Shown: piece after piece, positions 57,861 through 64,000 of the stretch
Position numbering within the stretch: position 1 is the stretch's first letter
Layout: each line of letters opens with the position of its first letter
NCBI GenBank assembly: GCA_037074615.1
Contig: CM073558.1
Location: 8,246,001-8,310,000 of the forward strand
DNA length: 64,000 nt
Origin: Leucaena leucocephala
Taxonomy: Eukaryota > Streptophyta > Magnoliopsida > Fabales > Fabaceae
Reading direction: 5' to 3'
Notes under the pieces: generated by a model
Seen by the model: the letters and a program-made list of their open reading frames with translations, nothing else
The model's database searches: none
What the model was told of the DNA's origin: nothing
Translations under genes and position numbers: made by a program

Positions 57861-59105
57861 GAGTACTCCTAGTTTTTGCTTGTATTAAAGATAAGCTTTA
57901 TCAAATAAATGTCAAAAGTGATTTTCTTAATGGTTTCATAATGGAAGAGGTCTATGTGGAAAAACCTCCTAGATTTCAAGATCACCGAAATTCAAAACAT
58001 GTGTTTAAACTTAAGAAAGAGTTATATGGGTTAAAACAAGCTCCTAAAGCTTGGTATGATTGTCTCAGCAAGTTTCTGATAGAAAAAGGCTTTGAAAGAG
58101 GAAAATTTTATTAAAAGACATAAATATGATCTTTTAGTAGTTCAAATTTATGTTGATGATATTATTTTTAGTGCTACTAATGAGAATCTTTGTCAAGAAA
58201 TTGCCAAGATAATGTAGAGAGAATTTGAGATGTCTGTGATGGGAGAATTGAACTTCTTTCCTGGACTTTAAATCAAATAGAGAGCAAATGACATCTTTAT
58301 CTCACAAGCCAAGTACTTGAAGGAGCTATTAAAGAAATATGAAATGAATCAAGCTAAAACTATATCAACTCTGATGAGCATAAATGCTATACTGGATAAA
58401 GATGAGAAAGGGCAAAATTTTAACATTATAAAATATCGAGGGATAATCAAATCTCTTTTTTACCTCACTGTAAGCAGACCAGACATACAATTTAGTGTGG
58501 GAATATGTGTTAAATATCAAGCTTCTCTAAAGAAATCCCATGCCAAAGCTATAAAAGGAATATTCAGATACCTGGTAGGAACCATTGATCTTGGTATATG
58601 GTTTCTCAAGGGAGGAGCAGAATACTTAGTAGTATATTCAGACTTTGATGATGGAGGATATAAAATAGATAGAAAAAGTGCCAGTAGACAATGTGAATTC
58701 CTTAGTGATTACTTAGTCTCATGGTTCAATAAGTAGCAATACACGGTGGCTATCTCATCAATTAAAGCTGAGTATGTAACTATTGGAAGTTGTTGTGCAC
58801 AAGTTCTAAGGCTCAAGCAACAACTTCAAGGGTTGGTAATAAAATTGAATGAGATTCCAATTCTTTATGACAATAAAAGTACAATTAGTCTATCAAAATC
58901 TCGTACTTCATTCCCAAACAAAACACATTGATATTAGAGATAACTTCATAAGAGATCACATATAGAAGAAAGCTATAAATGTTGAATTCATCCCTACTCA
59001 TGTTCAACTAGCAGATATTTTTACCAAACCAGTTGCTCAAGATCAATTCAATTATACCATAAGAGAATTAGGACTGGTAAATCCCAACAAATTGTACGGA
59101 TTCTA
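57861..59105 (+). pseudogene. copia reverse transcriptase and RNase H of the SIRE-type copy
   Basis: In order: EEVYVEKPPRFQDH, KELYGLKQAPKAWYDCLSKF, IYVDDIIFSATNE (intact YVDD, 58149-58160), REFEMSVMGELNFF, then 58317-58736 open: KYLKELLKKYEMNQAK, DEKGQNFNIIKYRGIIKSLF, SRPDIQFSVGI, IFRYLVGTIDLG, YSDFDDGGYKIDRKSAS and LVSWFNK. After one stop come AISSIKAEYVTIGSCCAQVL and IPILYDNKSTISLSKS (58746-58931, RNase H), and the pol end near 59105. The same phrases occur in the minus-strand element at 24867-26200. Fewer breaks here suggest a younger copy, but deletion of the 5' half makes it non-autonomous. Confidence 0.88.
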
Positions 59106-59890
59106 ATTAACTTACAAAGTTTCTTTTAAGTTTTCTTCAGCTTTCATCTTCACAAAATAATTGTTCCTTAATATATTTTGATGACTGAAGTTACTAACTT
59201 AAGCATCAGAGTATATAGTTAAGTTTTTACACGATGCTTTGTTATGAAATTGAAAAACATAGCAAACAAATGATGAATTAATAGAACAATTAATCGATTA
59301 AACTATAAAAAATGTTGATACATTACCAAGGAATGTCAAATTAATTGATTAACAGTTCGATTAATTCAAATTATTCGAATAGTTAATCAATTGATCTCAT
59401 TTGATAATATTTTCAAAATAGTTTTATTTTGAAAATTAATCGATTATGTATTCAGTTAAGATATAATAATCAAACATCTAGTCGATTAATCTATTACTAT
59501 AATAAAAACTTTTCAATAAACTTCATTTATGAGAGATAAAGTCAAGGGGGAGTTTCTTCTTTCAATATATATATAAAGAAATGATTCAAAAGGTAAAACA
59601 ATAAGAAGGGCATTCAGAGTTTCTAAGAAGTGATGAATTGCACGTTGAAACTCAAAGCCCAGAAGTAAATAGAAAGCATAAAATTTCAGAGATCATTACC
59701 ACATCACGCCAACTTCAAATGAGCATCTCTAAACTCTCTCTCTTTATTTGAATTTTGCTTCATGATAGTAATTTTCTTTGTCCCTCATTATATGTCATGT
59801 TTAAACTATTTCACTTGATATCCTCCAAACTTTTTGATGATGACAAATATAGGAGAAAAATATTACTTTTTATTAGTGATTTGCCATCAT
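59106..59890 (+). other. 3' untranslated region between pol and 3' LTR
   Basis: About 790 bases after the end of RNase H, containing further TAATCGATTA-like motifs (59290-59500). No env-like frame is readable, although the SIRE/Sirevirus lineage sometimes has extra coding sequence here. Confidence 0.55.
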
Positions 59891-59905
59891 AAAAAAAGGG
59901 GAGAT
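59891..59905 (+). other. Polypurine tract
   Basis: AAAAAAAGGGGAGAT directly upstream of the 3' LTR start, as expected for plus-strand priming. Confidence 0.85.
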
Positions 59906-61623
59906 TGTTGGAAAATATGTTTTGATAATGTCAAATATCAAAAAGTTTTTCAGTAATACTAAGAATGTTTTAAATAAACTAAAATGTTTTAATATTTTAA
60001 AGGTTAATTAATATATGTGTTTTGACAAATAATATTTTTGATAAACAAGTTGCTAAATTACTTCTATGTCTTAAAAGTTGATCAAAAGTAATCGAAGAAG
60101 TGTTTATATGGTTAAATATTGTTAAAAAGGTATCCTTCTATTTCAAAAGTAATCTAAAAAGTGTTTAGATTAATAAGAAGGACGCCTTCTGTTTCACAAA
60201 GAGAAATTAATTAATCAATTAATAGGTGACAATTAATCGATTAATGTTGAGAGCTTACCTGAATTGAAAAGTCAGTTAATCGATTAATTGTAATTAATCG
60301 ATTAGTTATTCGATTAACCTTTTGAAAACAAATTTTCAATTGAACAAAGATATCGCTATTAATCGATTAATCTATATTAATCTGTTAACTGTTCGATTAA
60401 TCAGTGAAGTATCTATTTTGTGAATTCAAATATAAATCAATTAATCGATTAATGTGCATTAATATATTAATTGTTCAATCAATATGTGTTAAAATATTTT
60501 CCCATTCATTCTTCTAAGCACATTAATCGACTAGACATTCGACTAACTTACATTAATCGATTTGATCAGTTAACATCAAAATCTTTAGAAATTTGAAATA
60601 TATCTCTATTTTAATATACAAACTCTTTTTATATTTCAAATGATTAATTTAAGTAATAATATGCTTATGTTTCTCATTATTCTTCTTTATAAATCATTTG
60701 AGAAACTTTTCTCCCTAAAAGAACTTTGTATATGTTTGGAAAAATTATATTAGAATGATGCTTTGTTCTTCATTTCATACATTGCTCAAAAATTAATCAA
60801 TTACTTAATCAATTAATACAACATATAATTTAATTTTGAAAAATCATCTTATTTAAATTAAATATTTTGAGAAAAAGTCAGTTACTAACAAGTTTATATA
60901 CTCAATCAATACTTCAACGGCTAACCAATCTTTTATTTGAGTATATTCAGAAAAGGCTACATATTCAAAATGATGAAGGCTAGGCAACAGAAACTTTGTA
61001 CTTCTGGCAATACATTAAATGCTTACCTACTTGTCAGCGACCAACCATGCCTTCACCTCAATAGTTACAAAGATGAGTCTAATGGTTACAACTAAAGTAA
61101 ATGCTATTTAAGGACTCAAGATTGAATGAAGATTCAACCAACTGACTAATACAACAACTTCTGAATTCATTATATGCTCAGTTAATCTTTATTCTCTGTA
61201 CAGTCTCAAAGTCATTGAGCTTTAGTGTGTAAAATTATATATACTCTTCAAGAGAGATTATTTCAATTTTATTTTCATTATGTTAGATTAAGAGATTGTT
61301 TCTCTTAAGTTGTGATCATAACCTTACTTGGAAGTAAGAGGGAGTAATTAAAGGAATCAATTGTTGAATTGTTGTACTGAAGGCTCCAAGAGCCTGTTAC
61401 AATCTTGAAGATAGTGAAAATCTTAGGTCTTTGAGAAATGGACGTAGGGTAAAAGTGGAGTCAACCAGTATAAATTGATTAGAGTCTTCTTGGTGAAATC
61501 TTTCCTATCTTACTTCTTGCTATTAATCATATTTATTTTTTAATTGAAGATTTTAGATTTCGCTTAAAAATTTCAAAACACCCAATTCATCCCCTTTTGG
61601 GTGTTTTTATGCCTAAACTAACA
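59906..61623 (+). mobile_element. 3' LTR of the SIRE-type copy, 1,718 bp
   Basis: TGTTGGAAAATATGTTTTGA to GCCTAAACTAACA. Five exact TAATCGATTA palindromes lie between 60230 and 60450, plus near copies to 60560. Same family as 31363-33057. The bases after it (TAAAA) do not match those before the 5' LTR (TACAG), so no target duplication is visible. Confidence 0.85.
60180..60560. repeat. Palindrome array, core TAATCGATTA, in the 3' LTR
   Basis: Five exact and several near copies (TTCGATTAATC, TTAATCGACTA) in under 400 bases; denser than in the minus-strand LTR. Confidence 0.75.
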
Positions 61624-62084
61624 TAAAAGACTCTGATAAAAAAGCCTCAGGAGATCATAATAGTCCCTAAAAATCCTTCATTTTTGGCATGTATATTATA
61701 AGAAGTAATCTTACTCTTGCCTCTGGGATAGGCATGACCTTATGCTCCATGGTTTCCCTAAGTTTTAGTGATCATGCATTTAAGTGTGATGTTAGAGAGA
61801 TCAAGAGTACACTTAAGCCACCAACATATTGCATGGCCAAAAAAGGAAAAGCCAGTAATATATTGGTGTAAGTGGAAATTGAAAAAAGAAGAATAAGAAA
61901 CTGATAAGCTAATCTCATTCAAAATAAGAAAAGAAATTAAACAAATTTCCTGGAAAGTTCTCCATTCAAGATACAATCAAGCAACATGACATACTCATCA
62001 ATTGGCTTATGTAACTCAAGTGTGAATGTTTGATTGTCTTTATATGAAGAACCACCCCATGGTGGTGAAAGGAACACTAAATCC
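61624..62084 (+). repeat. Repeat module Y, copy 2
   Basis: GACTCTGATAAAAAAGCCTC to GGAACACTAAAT. Runs uninterrupted into module X copy 3, which shows the original Y-X order. Open frames here (61689-61871, 61758-61976) have no domain. Confidence 0.7.
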
Positions 62085-62345
62085 CCTTGGAAGAATTAAA
62101 GCATAAAAGCAAAAGCAAGATAATAGTATAATAAACTGCACTGAGTTGTTAAATGTGAGCATAATTCTTAAGAAAAGTATCAAGTATTACTATTAAGTAG
62201 GTATCTAGTTTTCAAGATCACATTTAATCCCATTATCCTGCTATAACTCAAAAATCTAAACCTAAGTTCCCATTGAAAACACAAAAAATACCCAAAGCCC
62301 TAGATCCCTAGATCAAAAGAAGATAAAGTTGACTAAAAGCTAAAA
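62085..62345 (+). repeat. Repeat module X, copy 3, truncated
   Basis: CCCTTGGAAGAATTAAAGCA to ACTAAAAGCTAAAATGACT, matching the first third of copies 1 and 2, then lost. Confidence 0.65.
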
Positions 62346-62761
62346 TGACTGAGTTTAAAGCGAGTTAAAAGTTCAAGAACTGAGTTGTACCAAATCAAAC
62401 TTCAAAGACTGAATTATAAGTGAGTCAAAACTTAAAGTGTCAAAAGATTAATTTTCCCAAGAAATTATCTTGTTTATTGAGTGAGATTGATCAAGAGGAA
62501 GAAAGAATAACTTCCAAGCTCAAATGGAAATATAAAAAATTCAAGTTCTTAGATATTGAATTTATAAGTTATTGACATGTGAGTAGTTGGTAATGTTTGA
62601 TCAAATTATTTTTAAAATGATTTTAAAATTATGTTGGGAATTAACTCAAATTCAGTTTCTATTATTAAACTTTTATGAAAATAGTTCAGTTTAAAAATTT
62701 CTAGTTTTCTTTTCCAGATTCCAAGTTGCATATTTCATAACTCCAAGTTTTATCTAGTGTC
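62346..62761. other. Unassigned spacer
   Basis: AT-rich and non-coding; no repeat end recognised. Confidence 0.4.
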
Positions 62762-63118
62762 ATGTTAGGTTGGAGGGAAGTGGGAGTAAGGAAGTAGAAG
62801 TGAAAGTGAAATCTTCTACTCCCTTGTTTGATACGATGGAAGTTACTTCCACTTCTATTTCTACTTCTAACATTTTGGGTTACTTCAATTCTATCAGAAA
62901 AACAAGAATTGAGATGATGAAAGTAGAAGTGAAAAGTTTTGGACTATTTTACCCCAATTAAAAAAATTCCTGGACAACTTTAACCCTTCTCAAGTCATAA
63001 GAAAATATTTTAGACCATTTTATCCTACCAAACAAACTTTTAAAGCATATTCCCAGCCTAATTGCACTTCCACTTCCACTTCCACTTCTATCAAAAACTC
63101 TTCAGTCCTACCAAATGT
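62762..63118. mobile_element. Possible MITE with ACTTCC-rich inverted ends
   Basis: The left end (TTAGGTTGGAGGGAAGTGGG, then GGAAGTAGAAGTG) and the inverted right end (CATTTGGTAGGACTGAAG, then GAAGTGGAAGTGGAAGTG) are alike. The interior holds further ACTTCCACTTCTA words. Length about 357 bp, no coding sequence. No target duplication identified. Confidence 0.35.
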
Positions 63119-63494
63119 ACCGTGAGTTCTAGCAGAACTAGAAGTTATGTCAAATAATTGGAAATTAAAATTTCATAATTGGAAGTTATATAATTATAAC
63201 TCTAGTTACTCTTCAAGTCCCAATTCCTAAACTTCATAACTTGTTATTTTTCTAATAAATAGAGTTTCTCTCTCAGTATAAATGCTCTATTTTTTTATTT
63301 TATTTTGAATTTTGTTAACTTGTTTATTCATATTTTTTAAAATACAAATCAATTTTGGAATAAGTCTTATTGCTCTATTTTGTTAACTTGTTATACAAAT
63401 TGTTTATTCAAAAAGCTTTTTATTGACAGGATAGTTGCCTAGTTTGGACATAAATTGAGAAAGTTATGTCCATTTGAAGTTTATTTTTAACCTG
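63119..63494. other. AT-rich spacer
   Basis: Nothing recognised. Confidence 0.4.
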
Positions 63495-64000
63495 TGTAAC
63501 ATCCCATATTTTATCCTAGAATTTAATGTAGAGATTGATAATTTCATTGTTAATAAGTCCATAGTTCTTGGAGGAATATGAATGCAATAATTTTACAATA
63601 AGAGTGAAATGAATCGATAAGTAAAGAAAAAGTTAACTTAAAGAGGAGGTAAAAGTCACACATTGGTCACTTGGAAGGAAGAGGTAGGGAGCCCTATAAA
63701 AAGGAGGTGCCAAGGAAGAAGTGAGCACTTTGGTTAAAGTGAAATGAATCGATAAGTAAAGAAAGAGTTAACTTAAAGAGGAGGTAAAAGTCACACATTA
63801 GTCACTTGGAAGGAAGAGGTAGGGAGCCCTATAAAAAGGAGGTGCCAAGGAAGAAGTGAGTACTTTGGTTGACAGGTTAATTAATGTTGCAAGCCCATAG
63901 TAAAATTGTTTTATGGGATTTTGAAGCTACGAGAATTCCAAAGGTTTAAGACACACAGGTAAGTCGATTGGTCTCCAGTTTTAATATTAATGTTTGGATT
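63495..64000 (+). mobile_element. Start of a gypsy-type LTR, runs off the window
   Basis: TGTAACATCCCATATTTTAT is the usual opening of plant gypsy LTRs, like the one at 16291 (reverse). It includes a duplicated TATA-box region and AAGACACACAGGTAAGTCG near 63948. The far end is outside the window. Confidence 0.6.
63603..63872 (+). promoter_or_regulatory. Tandemly duplicated 135-bp LTR promoter block with two TATA boxes
   Basis: GTGAAATGAATCGATAAGTA starts at 63604 and 63739. The two units differ at only about three positions and each carries GGGAGCCC followed by TATAAAAA (63695-63702 and 63830-63837). The near identity shows a recent duplication. In an LTR this position is the U3 core promoter. 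Confidence 0.8.

Overview
The window looks like repeat-rich nuclear DNA of a flowering plant, most likely a eudicot. It is strongly AT-rich. It carries Ty1/copia and Ty3/gypsy retrotransposons with plant-type primer-binding sites (TGGTATCA...), Stowaway- and Tourist-like MITEs, a tRNA-derived SINE, and a broken piece of a plant MEI2-like RNA-binding protein gene. I found no intact host gene, no rRNA or tRNA gene and no CRISPR array. Essentially every coding trace is a decayed gag or pol segment. I cannot name the species.

Layout. 1-2.9 kb: AT-rich DNA with a Stowaway-like MITE (2206-2468) and two GC-richer islands. 2.9-8.3 kb: a minus-strand gypsy remnant (3' LTR 2902-5393, pol 5394-7178) joined head-to-head to an inverted LTR piece. 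9.6-16.7 kb: a DNA element with inverted arms of about 512 bp, Mutator-like in shape. It carries two minisatellite arrays, and a 3.53-kb gypsy-type LTR sits inside its right arm; the intact left arm serves as the empty site. 16.65-17.15 kb: the MEI2-like gene fragment. 17.9-24.1 kb: one gypsy LTR nested inside another of the same family. 24.1-33.1 kb: a minus-strand copia element of the Sirevirus/SIRE type, broken in its integrase by a 1.9-kb solo LTR with a perfect 5-bp duplication. 33.7-40.0 kb: a structurally complete but mutated minus-strand copia element with a perfect AAAAT duplication. 40-45 kb: MITEs, a 274-bp tandem duplication and a SINE with a perfect 13-bp target duplication. 44.9-51.0 kb: a plus-strand copia relic. 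51.3-62.3 kb: a modular repeat (called X and Y here) interleaved with SIRE-type LTRs and one internally deleted SIRE-type copy; one Y-X junction is split by a solo LTR rich in GGTCGCGACC-type palindromes. 63.5 kb to the end: the start of another gypsy-type LTR whose TATA-box region is duplicated in tandem.

Nothing here works as a gene system. The value of the window is as a readable stratigraphy: at least four nested insertions can be ordered from target-site duplications and empty-site comparison. The least expected signals are the palindrome arrays in the SIRE-type LTRs (core TAATCGATTA in one subfamily, TTATCGATAA in its sister) and the arm-plus-minisatellite architecture of the 9.6-16.7 kb element. 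All comparisons were made by eye, so repeat boundaries not supported by a duplication or TG...CA ends are approximate.
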